Below are positions 24,591 through 37,825 of a stretch of 64,000 nt of DNA, piece by piece. The stretch spans positions 1,234,001 through 1,298,000 of the forward strand of contig JAWUZG010000174.1 of the NCBI GenBank assembly GCA_036785705.1, written 5' to 3'. Each line of letters opens with the position of its first letter. The first letter of the stretch is position 1. The notes beneath the pieces were generated by a model. The model ran no database searches. It saw only the letters and a list, made by a program, of their open reading frames with translations, and was not told where the DNA came from. The position numbers and the translations under genes were made by a program. This DNA is from Acanthornis magna. Taxonomy: Eukaryota; Chordata; Aves; Passeriformes; Acanthizidae.

Positions 24591-27500
24591 CACTCTCAAG
24601 GGGTCTGAGACCACAAGGGAAGAGTGGGACAGACCAGACCCCTAGGATGCTGTGAAGAAAAGTGAACTTTGAGATGACCATGGGAAAAGGCAGAACAACC
24701 AAAGTGAAGCAGCAGCAGTGGAAGCACTGCAGATAGCTCATTTGGGACCTGGCCTGGGGTGAGTGCTCTGCTACCTGGCCAGCTGAAAAATATGCAACCA
24801 TTTCATTTCTGTCAACAAAGCCAGCACATCTGGGAGGCTCAGAGCTGAGTTAGATGGAAAATAAATCTGTCCTTTGTGACTTTTTTCCTCAATAAAGTCA
24901 CTTTGTCCTCTCAGCTATAGGAAATGTCAGGCTGATAAGGAATGCCACTGGGATTATGGTGACCTTGGAAGCCCCTGCTCTGGGGTGCCTGCAGGTCCAG
25001 GAAGTCAAGACATCAGTTACACATTTCCCTTAGACTTTTTCCTTTACCTTCTCTTGGTTAGAGAAGGCTGGTGTCTATCATTGTACCTGCAAACCCCACA
25101 AAGGTTGGAATGGAGTCCTGGTCTCCTTGGTGAGTGCCAAAGGCACAGAAACCATGGTAAGAGAAGGCACTCATGGAGTGGGAGAGCATCTTCCAACACC
25201 ATGGCTGTGAGAGAGCTGCCATCCAAGGGCTTTGGCAGGTGAAGGTGCTGGAGGCAACAACATACCATTTAGGGGAGCAGAGGTCAGGGTGAAGATGTGG
25301 CTGAGGAGGCAAACAGAGATTTCAGAGCTGTCCAGGCAGAAGGCTCTGAGCAGAGGCAGTGGTAGAGGTGTTGCCATTTCCCCAAGCACTCTGATTTTCA
25401 GCCAGCATGAGCTGGAAACATCCCAGAACCAAGCAAACAGCCCAGGAGAAGTTGATCTCCGGGCTAGTGGGGATGGTGCATTGAGAGCAGGCGAAGACAA
25501 TGTTGTAGAAGCCAATTAACAGTGAGGGCAGTGGGACACATCTATTTGAAATCTTCCTGCATGGCTCTGCCACTGTTTAAGAGCAGCCTTTGGAAGTGCC
25601 CAAGCTCTCCCAGCAGAGCAATTTCCCGGCTGCATCCCATGCATCTTCCAATTGTGCAAAGACCCATTTGCCCACATGCTTCCCCATGAAGAAAATCTCC
25701 CGGTGCTATGGAGGCAAGAACAGAAGCACCTGACTGGGCAGACAGAGAGCAGTTGTTTCATCACTGCTGAAGGAGTGCTCTGCCCACCGAAGATTTGGGG
25801 GGAACCCAATTCTGCCATGGGGCTGAGCACTCACAGCACACTGAGGAGGAAGTGAAGAATGCAGCACTCAGTCAGGAATGGCACTGGGTGTCCCAAAGGT
25901 CATGTCCAGGGACATTCTAAGCACAGTAACAGATTCTGCACGTTTTTCCAGCCAAACCCAGCTCAGAAGGATCTGTTCTGCACCCTGATACAGCAGAGGC
26001 CCTGAGCTTAACTCTGAAAGTCCAATAAAAATCCCCTCTAATAGACAAATTCACAATGGTCCCAATTATACCAACCCCTTTTTTTCCTTTGCAGTAACCA
26101 ATGGGAAAGTCACCTCAAGCTGGTTTTGCCCCATCCGATTTCTGTCTCCATTTCTCATTTCCTTCTATCCAATATTACCTTCCAAATTCCTGATCCTTGG
26201 ATAATTCAAACATATTGCATTGTTTTACAAACTGTGTTATTTTATCCCTTTCACCTGCCACTTTTCTTTTAGATAAACACTCATAACTTCTAACATATCA
26301 CTTTAACTCTTCAACTGTCACTGGAAATTGAACTAGCTGAGACTTTCACAGGGGAAATTCTTTCTTCTCCTTTTCTTCTCTGTTTTGTGTGTTAAACCAA
26401 GCAAAATCTCACCTGCCTTTGCACTGTCTTCAGATCATTTTACTTAAGCTCTGCCTAATAGTTTTATCAACTTCTGGCCGTATTGTGTCTGTCTAGGCTT
26501 CACTTATGGTGTAAAGCTGTCTTAATCACAGCTCCTTGTTGAGACCTACTTATTTCTTGCTCCAACCATCACCCCTCGGGATGTGAAGGCCCTGAGCTGT
26601 GCACAGGATACGAGATTCAGATACATGCACACCCCCAGCGTATCTCACACCAGTTTCCCATCCCAATGCAGTGAGTATGGATAGCATAAGCAGGAGCTGA
26701 GCAAAACACTCCCAAATGAGGAGCGTTTTCCTGTTGCTCCTCTCATACCACTGCCATCACCCAAAGTCCAGCCCTGCCTTGTCCTCACTGTTGGATCTGA
26801 GCTTAAAGCTGCTCCAGCATCACATCTTGCGCATCAGCAGAGTTCGGGCAAGCCAGAAACAAGCCATGGTGGAGCTGGAGAACAACAAACACAGCAAACA
26901 AAGGGAAAAAGTTGCAAGCTACAGTTCCCCTACAAATAAAAATCAGGAGAACTTCACTCCTCATTCTCATATCCATCACCCAGGGATCCCTGTTCAGTAC
27001 CTTGGGCTTAGTTGTGCCTGCACTCCTGAGGACCCAGATCCATCTCCTGTAATCATGGGATCAGCTAAATCATTTCAAATCCTTCAAAACATCTAATCCG
27101 CTCAGTCTTCCCAGCCTTAATCTGTTTTGTGTCCCCTAACTTCCTTCAGGACACAGGATCAAAGGGGGGTTTTTTTGGAGTTTGCTAAAGCAGGACTTTG
27201 CGTCTGCCTGCAAAACATGCTGCTGGATGGAAAATGGGAAACTTCACCGCAGCCAGCAGTCTGGTCCTCTGCCTCCCATGCACCACGACCATGTCCTCAG
27301 TTTGGATGTCATCCCAGTCCCAAGGGGCTACGGAAACATGTCCTGTACAAGGCAGGTGAGGTGGTGTGGAGAGAAGCGACTTGAGCACAACTTTTCTGCT
27401 CCCATGAGAAGATGTCTCCTGACATCCATCAGTGGATGCTGTCACCTTCTTCCGGCGCCACCTTCACCAACCTTTGGTCATCATTTTGATGAAAAGGGCC

Positions 27501-30500
27501 ACAGCATGAAGGTCTTGGGAGGTCCCGCACTAACTGTGGACCTCCTGGCCTGAGCGTTCTGCCATGAAGTGCACATATTGCATCTGCTCCTCACTAGCAC
27601 CACTCCTAAGCAGATCTCAGGAGCTAAGAGTGGGACCAGATGGACTACAGCTCTGCCATGGGGGATGGCTGTTTGGAAACAGCTCACAAATCAGGGGGGA
27701 TCCCACAGCCCCCTGAAAACCACTGCTGGCTGCTTTGCCATAAGCATCCAAAGGCTGCTGGGAGGTGCCTGGGTTAACAGGGCTGCTCCACTGAGATCCT
27801 CCGGCTCAGGCCTCAGCCGGGGTCACAGCCGATCTGTGTCGCAATGCCTCTCTGAGTCATCTGTTTCCTTCCAGTCACCGAAAATGGCCTCAGAGTTTGT
27901 ACAGATGGTGCTTAATCCCCTTGTGGAAAATAGGTGTTTGGGCTTTTAAAGGACAATTACTGAAGGAAAGCAGGGGCAGGGAGAGAAGGGAGGGAGGGAG
28001 AGGGCACAGGCAGGATGGCAGGATGCAGGCCAGCAGGGCAGCAAGCCAGGCAGGGCTAAGCATCCAGCAGGGGTGAAGCCACAGGAGAGGCTCATGGGGG
28101 ACAGGCTCACAGGACAGGCTCCTCTGTGGGCATCCTGGTTTAGCCCACAGAGGCTCAAAGCAACAGTCAATGCTAAATCACAGAGGCATGAAGACCAAGG
28201 GACCATGTCCCCCCCAGAGACCTGAGTCTACCTGGGGTTTTCAGTCCTTGACCTGGCACAGAGCCCTCTCCCTGCACACTGCCCTGGGGTGAACATGCCT
28301 TGGGTCAGCAGCATGGTCATAGCTGCATGAAAGATGGTGATAGGGTTGGTGGCCTCTTCCCAAGGCCAGGATAGCACCTGGTAGCACCTCCTTCTGCCCT
28401 AGATCCCACCCCGCTACGGGAAAGGACATCCCCTTTCATCAGGACAGACAGCTGATGCTACAGGAAACAGTGGTGAAGCTGACCTGCTCGAACGGGAATG
28501 ATGCTGTGTCCAGCCTGCAAAGGTAAATGCTCAGCACCCCACAACCAGCACCCAGGGTTTGGGTGCCAGCATGTCTGGAGGTCCCAGAAACACTCTATAC
28601 AACACACAGGGTGGTGCTTTCAAGGCCTCTCCGATCCTGCTTGCCCTCAACTGGGCTCCTATCAAGGTGAGTGAACTCTACCACCACCCCAGCCCTGAAG
28701 CTATAGCAGGTAAGGTACAATGGAAGGACAGGAATGGAGGGGGCCAGCTCATGCGTGAGCAAGGGAGAAGCCCTTCTGTGGGGCAAAATCCTCCATTCCC
28801 ACCACTTGTCCTTCCCAGCCACCATTCCCACCAATCAGAGCACCGTGGGAATTACAAACAATCATGAGAGCAAACCTGGGTGAGCCAATGCAGGAAGAAC
28901 CAGCAGGGCTCAGCATGGCGATTTGGGGCTGGGAAAGCCTCTTTCCCATGAGTTCCCCCTCTCCATCCCAGAAGAGATGATGTGGGGCGGGAAAGGGGGT
29001 TGCTCTCTCTCCACCAAAAACAGAGCATCACATCTCCATACTGGGGCTCCTGAGAAACAGGGTCACAGCCAAAACACCTCCACTCCCTGCAGGTTCACTG
29101 GGGCTGATGCAGCCAGGAGAGGTGAGGTACCAAAGTTCTGAGAGCACTGAGCAAAACAGCATGGGGCCAGCCTTCCTCCCCGGCCAAGCTTGCTGTCCCC
29201 ATCACACATCCGTTCAACACAGCCCCACACTTCAGAAGCAATTAGCAGCTGAATTGAACAAATTCCCAGCATGGCGGGTCCAACACAAACAGCCCAGGCT
29301 GGCCTGTGCCCCACACCTCCGTGCATTTTGGAGGGCCGGGGTGTCCCTGCCAAGAGCAACACAAATAACCCACTGCTTCTCCAGGTTAAGAAGCAGCCCT
29401 GGAGGGCTGGAGTGCAATGGCTGAGGCTGAGCTCTGCCGCTGGCTCCTACGCCAACAGAAAAGCAGCCTCTGTTACCCGGCAGGTCAGGAGGGAGGCAAG
29501 TACAAGGGTCTGTGTATGCAGTGCCTGTCCCGGGGGCCTCTGGAAGAGGCGTGAGGGTGGGGGGCAGGCAGCAGGGGAACCCCAAGCCAGGGCACAGGGG
29601 TGTTTCATGGAGAAAGTACTTGCAAACAGCACCCGCAGGGTGTTTATCAGCCTTGCCAAGGCTCCAGCAGCTGAAATAACAACTTGGGGAAAGGGGGAAA
29701 ACGCTGCTGGGCCCCCTTGCCCCAGCCCTGCTTGGCTAGGCACTGCTGGGATCCAGGCTGGTGGGTCACCACAAGGATCAACCCATCCCCTCTGGAGCCA
29801 GAGATGTTCCTGGGTCTGGTGACAGTCCCTGGCAGGGTTTTGGCACTCAGCCAAGGCCTCCTGCCCATGTTAGAATTACTCAATGCAGCAGCGCAAGCAG
29901 GGCGGACAGGCTTTTCTGAGGCACATCGCAATTTTGGGTGAAACAGGTTAAAACCAGGCTCCTCCTCTCCAGGGACATCATGTGACAATGAAGGGACCCA
30001 GGCTGCTCTCCAGGAGACTGACAGCTGAGGACAGGAGGTGCAATGGCAGCAAACCCTGCCCCTTGGCATGCCAGCCTGCATCAGGCCAGCTCTGCTTGGA
30101 GCCATTTGGCGCCAGGCACCGTGCAGCTGCTGCCAGGCCAAGATGCCACTTGTGCATCCCCAGCAGGTCAGAGCTGCCTGTCTTGTGCAAGTGTGCTGAG
30201 ACAGCCACACAGTAGCAGCCAGCACACACCAGAGCTGGCACACCAGGACGTGTTGGGAGCAGTGTGGGAGAGAAGCCAGTGGGGTTATGGTGGTGCTGAG
30301 AACTGTGTCGTGCCTGGGATCAGCAGGTACTGGGGACCCCAGATGGCATCAGAGAAGCTGTGATCTCAGCATGCCAGCTCCTCCTCACCTTTCACTGCAC
30401 TGGAGCTGTACTTATCCCAGCCAGCATCCATGCCAGGACATGGCTGGGATCATGCTGCAGTCATCTGCTGGAGGAGAGATGAGAGCTATGTCACCAAGGA

Positions 30501-31319
30501 GTGTCTGCATATCCACATTTCCATGTATGGCCAGGGACAAACCCCTGCTTCTGTGGGGTGCCTTCAAGCACACTCGGATAGGCAGGGGCTTGCTGCCCAT
30601 CCTGCCCATACTTCCCACCCAGCTCCATGACCCAGCAGTGGAGTGACCATGACTCCCTGCAGAGCTGGGCTCAGACAGCCCATCTGGACACAGCTGCTGT
30701 CTCCCATGGTCACAGTGCACACATAAGCTCTTGGCCCACAGATGCTTGGTTCTGTGCTGTGAGTAAGGGTCTGCCCAACCCATGTTGCAGCACACGGCCA
30801 GGGATTCACCCCAGCAGAGCAGTGCCCGGCTCAGGACACATTCCCACCCATGCTGTGAATCACAGACACTGCCCCACGTCGATAATGGAGAGGTCCCAGG
30901 GTCAAGCTGTTAAGCTCCTGTCTGTGTGGAGCCTTATGCTGTCCTGTGATGCCCATCACAGGTGTGGTCAGGTATCCCCATGCTGGACCACCTGGTGGTA
31001 TTCAGCAAATGCTTCAGTGCAAGCATCCCAAGGACTGGGGGCTGCCAGGACCAGGAAGGCTAAAAGGCTGCCAGCAGGCACAAAGCAGCCCCTTTACCAC
31101 CCCTGGGCTCCCTCCTACAGTGCCTGTGGGTGCCCAGAAGCTTCCAGCCCCACAATCATCTGCAAAGACACAGAAGAGGAAAATGTGAGGCAGCCAAGGC
31201 ATAAGCTGGCAGATGGATCAGGGGCTGGAGGCATGTTTGGCAGTGGGAGAGCCAGACCACCAAACCTGGCAGGACCAAGCTCTTCCTGAGCACTTACCCC
31301 AGGCAGCTGGGCTAGGAAG
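24591..31319. other. Intergenic, no gene recognised
   Basis: There is no supported host gene in this stretch. Around 26.03-26.55 kb the + strand is AT- and pyrimidine-rich. Near 27.96-28.08 kb it is G-rich with several GGGAGGGAGGG-like runs. Frames of 80-220 codons around 29-31 kb occur in overlapping sets on both strands without recognisable domains. Confidence 0.55.
27960..28010 (+). repeat. G-rich low-complexity tract
   Basis: The run gagaagggagggagggagag has three GGG blocks separated by single A residues, flanked by ggggcagggag. It is low-complexity purine sequence that might form a G-quadruplex. Confidence 0.45.
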
Positions 31320-32560
31320 AAGAGCCAGAAAGAGGACCTGAGAAATGACAGGCCTGCGAGCCTGACCATGGAGCAAATAATCTTGAGTGCTATCACACAG
31401 CACATACAGGACAACCAAGGGACCAGACCCAGCCAGCAGGGAGCTAGGAAGGGCAGGTCCTGCTTGACCAACCTGCTCTCCTTTTATGACCACGTGATCC
31501 ACCTAGAGAATGAAGGGAAGGCTGTAGATGTCTACCTGGATTTCAGCAGTTACAGTTACTTCTCATGGCATACTCCTGGAAAAGCTGGCAGCCCACAGCT
31601 TGGACAGGTACATCTTCACTGGGTGAAGATGAACTGGCTGATGGCTGGGCCCAGAGAGTGCTGGGAGATGCTGCTGCATCCAGTTGCTGGTCAGTCACTA
31701 ATGGTGTCCCCCAGGGATCAGTGCTGGGTCCGGTCCTGTTTAATATCTTTATTGATGATCTGGATGAGGTGATCGAGTGTACCCTCACCCTCAGTAAATT
31801 CATGGACAACACCAAGTCAGGTCAGAGTGTTTATCTGCTGGAGGGTAGGAAGGCCCTGCAGAGGGACCTAGACAGGCTGGATAGATGGGCTGAGACTACT
31901 GGCATGAGATACAGCAAAACCAAGTGCTGGGTCCTGCACTTTGGCCACAATAACCACATGCAGCACTACAGGCTGGGGCAGAGTGGCTGGAAAGTGGCCC
32001 AGTGGAAAAGGATGTGGGGGTGCTGGTCAACAGTGGCTGAACATGAGCCAGCATGGGCCCAAGAAGGCCAAGAAGGCCAGTGATATCCTGGCCTTTGTCA
32101 GGAATAGTGTGGCCAGAAGGACGAGGGAAGTGATTCCCCCTCTGTACTGGGCACTGGGAGGCCACACCTTGAGTGCTGTGCCCAGTTCTGGGCCCCTTCA
32201 GAAAGGACATTGAGGGGCTGGAGCAGGTCCAGAGAACAGCAAGGAAGCTGGTGAAGGGTCTAGAGCACATGTCCTATGAGGAGCAGCTGAGGGATCTACT
32301 GGAGCTCAGCCTAGAGAAAAGGATGCTCAGGGGAGACCTTCTGGCTCTCTACAACTCCCTGACAGGAAGGTGTAGCCAGGTGGGGGTTAGGCTCTGCACC
32401 CAAGGAACCAGCCCAAGGTGGTGGTAGAGTCACTGTCCCTGGAGGTGTTTAAGGCACTCAGTGCCACGGTCCAGTTGACATGATGGTGTTCCATCACAGG
32501 TTGGACTCAATGATCTCAGAGGTCTTTCCAACCTAATTGATTCTGTGATTCTGTGGTTCA
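31320..32560 (+). mobile_element. CR1 LINE, 5'-truncated, with dead reverse transcriptase
   Basis: The copy begins inside the reverse transcriptase region (aggcctgcgagcctgacc, then a translation reading EQIILSAITQHIQDNQGT) and runs to the CR1 3' end at 32505-32560. That end has ggttggactcaatgatctc, tttccaacctaattg and two ATTCTGTG units. Visible protein blocks are [20 protein letters not shown], the finger and palm part of a non-LTR reverse transcriptase, and [15 protein letters not shown]. The catalytic FADD-like box reads FMDN, so an essential aspartate is lost. Frames are also shifted between blocks. A full CR1 is about 4.5 kb with an endonuclease, which is absent here. The copy is a pseudo-element. 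Confidence 0.92.
31565..32083 (+). pseudogene. CR1 reverse transcriptase remnant
   Basis: The open frame of 172 codons starts in unrelated frame-shifted sequence and then reads the core of the CR1 reverse transcriptase, from [13 protein letters not shown] to [13 protein letters not shown]. The expected FADD catalytic box is FMDN. The open frame is a chance survival inside a decayed LINE and is not a host gene. A second block in another frame, 32173-32427, continues the downstream domain (LEQVQRTARKLVKGL, EEQLRDLLELSLEKR). Confidence 0.85.
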
Positions 32561-33854
32561 GTGTCTCCTCAGTGTATTCCAGTGTGCCCAATGGCTGGGA
32601 TTGGGCTCCTGCCATATCCCCAGGGTCTTATCCTCAGCAGGATGGACAGGAGGATGAAGGAAGCTGAAAGTACAAAACATGGCTGGAGATGGTCTATATA
32701 CAAATGCCACAGCAGTGGCAGCTTATTCTGGGAATGTTGTGCAGGCAGCTGAACTCCTAGGACATCTACCCATCAGATTCCCGCCCTACCCATGCAAGGT
32801 CTTCAGGGAAAAGGAAAGAGCCAGGGACACAGAGGAATAAACCTCTGAAAGCCATGACTGAACAGAGTCTACCCCAAACTTCAGGCTAGATTCCAAACTC
32901 AGCTGGGACTGACTCAGCACACCATGGCACCAGCTGTGCCACAGAGCAGACTAACCCAGCATTGCCACAGTTGCAGATAGAATGCTTGATTCCCTTGGAA
33001 TTAGGGACCTGCTGCAACCGCTGCTCAGGCTTATGAGAGCTTGGAAAAAACTGTTTCCATTTTGTCTTGGTTCCCCAGACGCCAGCACCTCCACAAAACA
33101 GAGGAGAACCTCCCAGCCAGAGATGCCAATATACAGCCAGCCAGCTGGGTGTCAGCCTCTGGTGTTGGTTGTGTTGGGTGTGTCTGGTCCTTCAAGCTTT
33201 GACAGCACCCACAGTGACCAAAATGATCCTTTTTGTCACTGCAGTGACATCAGGACAGATGTAAGTGCTCATTCTGCCCATGGCTGTGCCTTCCAAGCAG
33301 CCCTCAGGAGGGAAGCAAGCAAGGAGCCAGAGCTGGCAAGCTAAGCAAGCAGATTCAGAGGCTTTTTGGATGGGATAGTGTCAAAAGACTGACAGACCCA
33401 GGTGCATACTAGAGCCCTGGTTCCCTGAGCTGCTCCCAGGAATGAAAACACGATGACACAGACCTTCCCAAATCAGCGCCCTGGTCCCAAGACATGTCCA
33501 TGGGTCATTGGAGCCAGCAGTGGCTCCTCCAGTGTCACTTGTTTCCATGTTCTCCCCCTTTCTCATCCTTATTTTCCAGGACCCAGGACCCAGTGCTGGT
33601 CTTTGGATACATACATCACTGATGCAAAGCTGCAGGATTGCTCAGGTACCCAGGAAGGAGCCTAGATCCCCCCAGCTTTCTTGGGGTGCCTTGAGGGTCG
33701 GCACTGAGAGACAGGGGGTCTGGAAATGAACATACAGCACATAGAGTCTCCCCCACAGCTCCAGCTGTGGCAGGACCTGCAGGGTGCACCATGCTTCTCC
33801 AGCATGACAGTTCCTAACTCCACCCAAGACAGTAATAAAAGGCATCTAGTACAT
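32561..33854. other. Intergenic, nothing recognised
   Basis: The stretch lies between the CR1 copy and the solo LTR. It holds only short frames without recognisable domains. Confidence 0.55.
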
Positions 33855-34468
33855 TGTCATGGTTTAACCCAAGCCAGCAGCCAAACCCCTCACAGCCACT
33901 CACTCACTCCCCCACCAGCGGGACCGGAGAGAGAACTGGAAGGGTAATAGCTGGAGAACTCGTGGGTTGAGATAAAGACAGTTTAATAGAGAAAGCAAAA
34001 GCCACACACACAAGCAAAGAAAAACAGAATTAATTCACTGCTTCCTATGGGCAGGCAGGTGTTCAGCACCTCCAGGAGAGCAGAGCCCCATCCCTTGGGG
34101 ATGCAACTTGGGAAGACAAGTGCCATCACTCTAAATGTCCCCCCCTTCCTCCTTCTTCCCTCCTGCTTTAAATACATATATATACATGTATATATATATA
34201 TGTAGACATGATGTCATGTGGCCTGGAATATCCCTTTGGTCAGTTTGAGTTACCTGTCCTGGCTGTACCTCCTCCCAGCCTCCCATGCACTTCCTCCCCA
34301 GCATGGCCTTATGAAAAGCAGAAAAGGCCTTGGCCCTGTGTAAGCCACACTCAGCAATAGCAAAAACATCTCTATATTGTCAACCCTGTGTTCAGCACAA
34401 ATCCAAAACACAGCCCCTCACCAGCCACTGTGAAGGCAGTTAACTCCACCCCAGCCAAAACCAGCACA
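33855..34468 (+). mobile_element. Solo LTR of an avian endogenous retrovirus
   Basis: The sequence opens with tgtcatggtttaacccaagc and ends with aaccagcaca, giving TG...CA ends. Internal landmarks are ctcactcactcccccaccag, aactcgtgggttgagataaa with gacagtttaatag just after, and ttcagcacaaatccaaaaca with cagcccctcacc following. I know these from LTRs abundant in songbirds and related birds. No gag, pol or env reading frame adjoins it, so it is read as a solo LTR left by recombination. A clear target-site duplication was not found: tacat before and caaag after do not match. The orientation is taken from the TG-to-CA layout. Confidence 0.75.
34172..34205. repeat. AT-dinucleotide repeat with palindrome
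   Basis: A run of TA/AT units contains a perfect 22-base palindrome centred on CATG (34176-34197). It lies inside the LTR. Confidence 0.8.
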
Positions 34469-35499
34469 CAAAGACAGGGAATAACATGGCGGTAGCTCAG
34501 GGGCTCTGTTATCAGTAGATGTCCCTCCTCAGAAGCAGGGGAGAGGCAAGGAATGGACTGGCAATCTGGCTTCACTCATGACGCCTGTGCAGAGCACACA
34601 TGGAAAAAAACTGGGGTGCTGGGGCTGGGCTGTGACTCTGCCAGTCAAGGCAAAGGTGGGAGCCAGACTTACCTCCATCTCCAACACAACAACCACTTTG
34701 GCATCACTGCATCACCAATGCATCTCTGAGTACAAGTGTTCCACATGAACAAGTCTTTCCACAGATTTAAAGCTGGGAAAGGGCACTGGACATCACCCTT
34801 GGCTCCAGTAATGGCATCGCAGTTGGCTCAAAATGTTTTCAGCAGCTGCCATCACCCTGGAACTCCCCACAACAGAGACAGTCAGTGCTCCATCCCCCTC
34901 CCATCCTAAAACTCTGACTTGGAGGCAGTGTCCTGAGTCTCTGTGCTTTGGAAAGGGAGGTCACAGTCTCAGCTAATCCTCAGTCACACAGCAGGGGTGT
35001 CTGCCACCAGATTCACTGCTGCCTTCATCAGGTTGGCCCCACATGGGACAGAAGCAGCAGGCTGAGCAAGCCACACTGTCAGTTCACAGCGTGCTGTGTG
35101 CAGTTTTAAACACCACAACAGCAAATTGCACCTTCTGCAGAGCTGGAGCCCCCCATGCAAACTCAGTTATCTTTACAACCAAAGCTGCAATCTTCCCGAG
35201 AATGAAATCAGGTCTGTTAGACCAGGACTATTGTTTTCAAACCTAAATTACTGTAGGTCACAGGAGGGGAAAGGAGGCAGAGATTCATGATCATCCATTG
35301 TCTGGGTGGGTTTGTAAGAAACAGTTTGACGGATTAACCCGTGTTGGAGCTGCGCTGAAGCCAAGGGCAGGATGAAACCAGAGGGGAGCAGAGTAAGGGG
35401 AAGACAGTTGAACGAGGAAGGTTGAGCCAAGAATCAAACTACAGAGGAGAACCTGCACCATGCAGTGGGCAGGGACTCCAGGAAGGACTATAGCAAAGT
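34469..35499. other. Intergenic, nothing recognised
   Basis: There is no supported gene or repeat between the LTR and the next CR1 fragment. Confidence 0.5.
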
Positions 35500-35755
35500 G
35501 GCTTTAAACTGAGAGTAGGTTTAGATTAGGCATTAGGAAGACATACTCCCCCACGAGGGTGGTGATGCCCTGGCACAGGTTGCCCAGAGAAGCTGTAGCT
35601 GCCCCATCCCTGGAAATGCTCAAGGCCAGGTTGGACAGGGCTTGGAGCACCCTGGGATAGTGGAAGGTGTCCCTGCCCATGGCAGGGGAGTGGAACAAGA
35701 TGAGCTTTAAGGCCCCTTCCAGTCCAAACCAGTGTGGGTTACTATGGGTTACTGG
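35500..35755 (+). mobile_element. CR1 LINE 3' fragment
   Basis: The blocks gatgccctggcacaggttgc, ccagagaagctgtagctgcc, atgctcaaggccaggttgga, ggtgtccctgcccatggcag and ttaaggccccttccagtcca appear in CR1 order on the + strand. The copy ends near gggttactatgggttact, where the usual ATTCTATG units are degraded. It is non-coding. Confidence 0.9.
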
Positions 35756-36699
35756 AAAAGCAGATGCCCATGGCACCATGTGAAGGCTTTTCTGCATCCA
35801 TTGTCAAGTTCATCAGTGAAGGGTGGCACAAGTACTATATGCACTCCACACATCCCATTAGCACTGTGGACACATCACATGGTCCAGACCCTTCCTCTCT
35901 CCTGTCAGGGTTAGAAGTGTATCTGAACATACCTCAGTCAGACCAGGTTGCCCCAGGCAAATCATGCCCTATTCTGTCTCCGGACAGGGCTGAGGAACAG
36001 GACAGGCTTGATCAGGGCACGAGGTCAAAGCTCACACTTTTAAAAGCCCCTCAAGCAACATAATCCCATCTTCAAAGCAATGATGTCCTCTAGTCATGGC
36101 AGCTGAGCTCCAGCCAGACACCACAGCCAGGTTTTCAAAGGTATTTCAGTTCCTCATCATACAGATTAATGTCTGGAGGGATTTTCAGAGGCACCTCAGT
36201 ACCTGCATCCATCATGTTCCTGAATTACTGAGGCATCTCAAGAGTCTCCTGGTCTGCTGCAGCAACAGCCACATCCCCACATTCCCTGGCCAGTATCTGT
36301 AACTGGCAGCAGCTCTTCCATGTCCCATGAAACCTGTCAGTTTGGCAGACTCCAGCGTCATCACTCTCAGCAGACAGAAGGTGCTCCCACTCTTTTGCTG
36401 AACCTCAAAGGAAAAGTCCCAGCCTGGAAACTCAAGCAGCACCGTCCCTTCCTGCAAGAAAGGCAAAAGGGCCAGGAGCCAAAGCTGGGGAGAGGCACTG
36501 GTCTGCTGGCAGTGTACTCCCTCAGACAGGTTTGTCCCATCCAACTTACAGCACTTTCTTTGACCGAAGAGGCCAAACTACCCCAGCTTCACAAGTGCTA
36601 AAGACAACAGGGGACAGCACTGAAGGGACATCTACAGAGACAGACAGGGTGCCTGGGGAGCATTCTACCCACCCTGGACCATCAAATATCCTAAGCAGG

Positions 36700-37018
36700 A
36701 AGGCATTCACAAGGCTCATTGAGTTCAGCCCCTGTGTCTGCACAGGGCACCCTCAAAAATCCCACCCTGTGCCTGAGAGCATTGCCCAAATGCTCCTGGA
36801 GCTCTGGCAGCCTTGGGACCATCACAATTCCCTGGGAAGCCTGGGCAGTGCCCCACCACCCTCTGAGGGAAGAACCTTTTCCTAACATCCAGTCTTAACC
36901 TGCCCTGACAGAGCTTCATGCCATTCCCTCAGGACCTGTCACTGGTCACCAGAGAGCAGAGATCAGCACCTGCCCCTCCACTGCCCCTTGTGAGGAAGCT
37001 GTGGACTGCAATGAGGTC
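36700..37018 (-). mobile_element. CR1 LINE fragment
   Basis: The + strand shows a reverse-complement CR1 piece: ccctgtgcctgagagcattg, ctcctggagctctggcagcc, accctctgagggaagaacct, tcaggacctgtcactggtca and gaggaagctgtggactgcaa. These are in the order seen in other avian CR1 copies. No coding potential remains. Confidence 0.85.
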
Positions 37019-37825
37019 TTGAATTGGGGTACCCGAGGGAGTACCTTAAAGCACTCCACAGGGACACAGCATCAGGGCAAACAGTGGCTGAGCATGTGCT
37101 TGCTTAGCAGCCAGGGAGACTCAGGGAAACCCACAGAGCTCAGAACAGTCAGTGGAACAAACTACCCCACTAAACCCCCAAGCCTCTCTCCTCTTCCTCC
37201 TGGTCCTCTGTAAACCAGGGCTGGGTTCATCCAGAGGAGCTCAAAAGCACCAGCAGCAGCAATGGGAGCACAGCTGGATATGGATCGCTTGGCCGACGCC
37301 ATAGCCCCGGCACAGCTGTAAACAGCTCCGCAGTTTGTGCACACCCCGGTATTGATGCTATACAAAGGAGCTGGAAATGTAAATGATTGCACTGGACCCA
37401 CAGCCGGTGGCTGCTGGTGCAGACGGCCCCAGCAAAAAGAAATCCAACTCCTCCAGCCCCCTCCTTGGCACTGGAGCCAGGGACCGGGCTGGCCAGGAGT
37501 GAGAAAAGCCTTTACTTGTTTGCCATCTAGTGGGCCGTGGACAACCTGACAGGGGCTGTCCTGAGCCAGCCGGGACTCACCTCTGCCTGAGGCACGGCGG
37601 TGTCCCCGCTCAGCCCACTGATGCTCTGTGGTGCAGCCAAGACAGCGAGGCGGACCAGCACCTTGCAAAGCATCCTGCAGATGAGAGCCCAGCTCTGGGA
37701 CAACACGGCTTGGAACAACATCCATCAGGGCAAGGGGGCTGGGCTTTCGTGGTGGGAGCCCAAAAATCCACCCCAGGCAGCTATGGTGGTGCCATCACAG
37801 CCAAAACCACAAGCTGGGGGGGGAG

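Noticed and set aside
29271..30646. Overlapping frames up to about 200 codons on both strands
   Set aside because: No domain is recognisable, the frames overlap on opposite strands, and no splice or promoter context is evident.
30627..31289. A + strand frame of 220 codons just before the CR1 copy
   Set aside because: No recognisable domain, biased composition and no flanking gene structure; treated as chance.
33850..34473. Target-site duplication of the solo LTR
   Set aside because: The bases before (tacat) and after (caaag) do not match, so no duplication is claimed.
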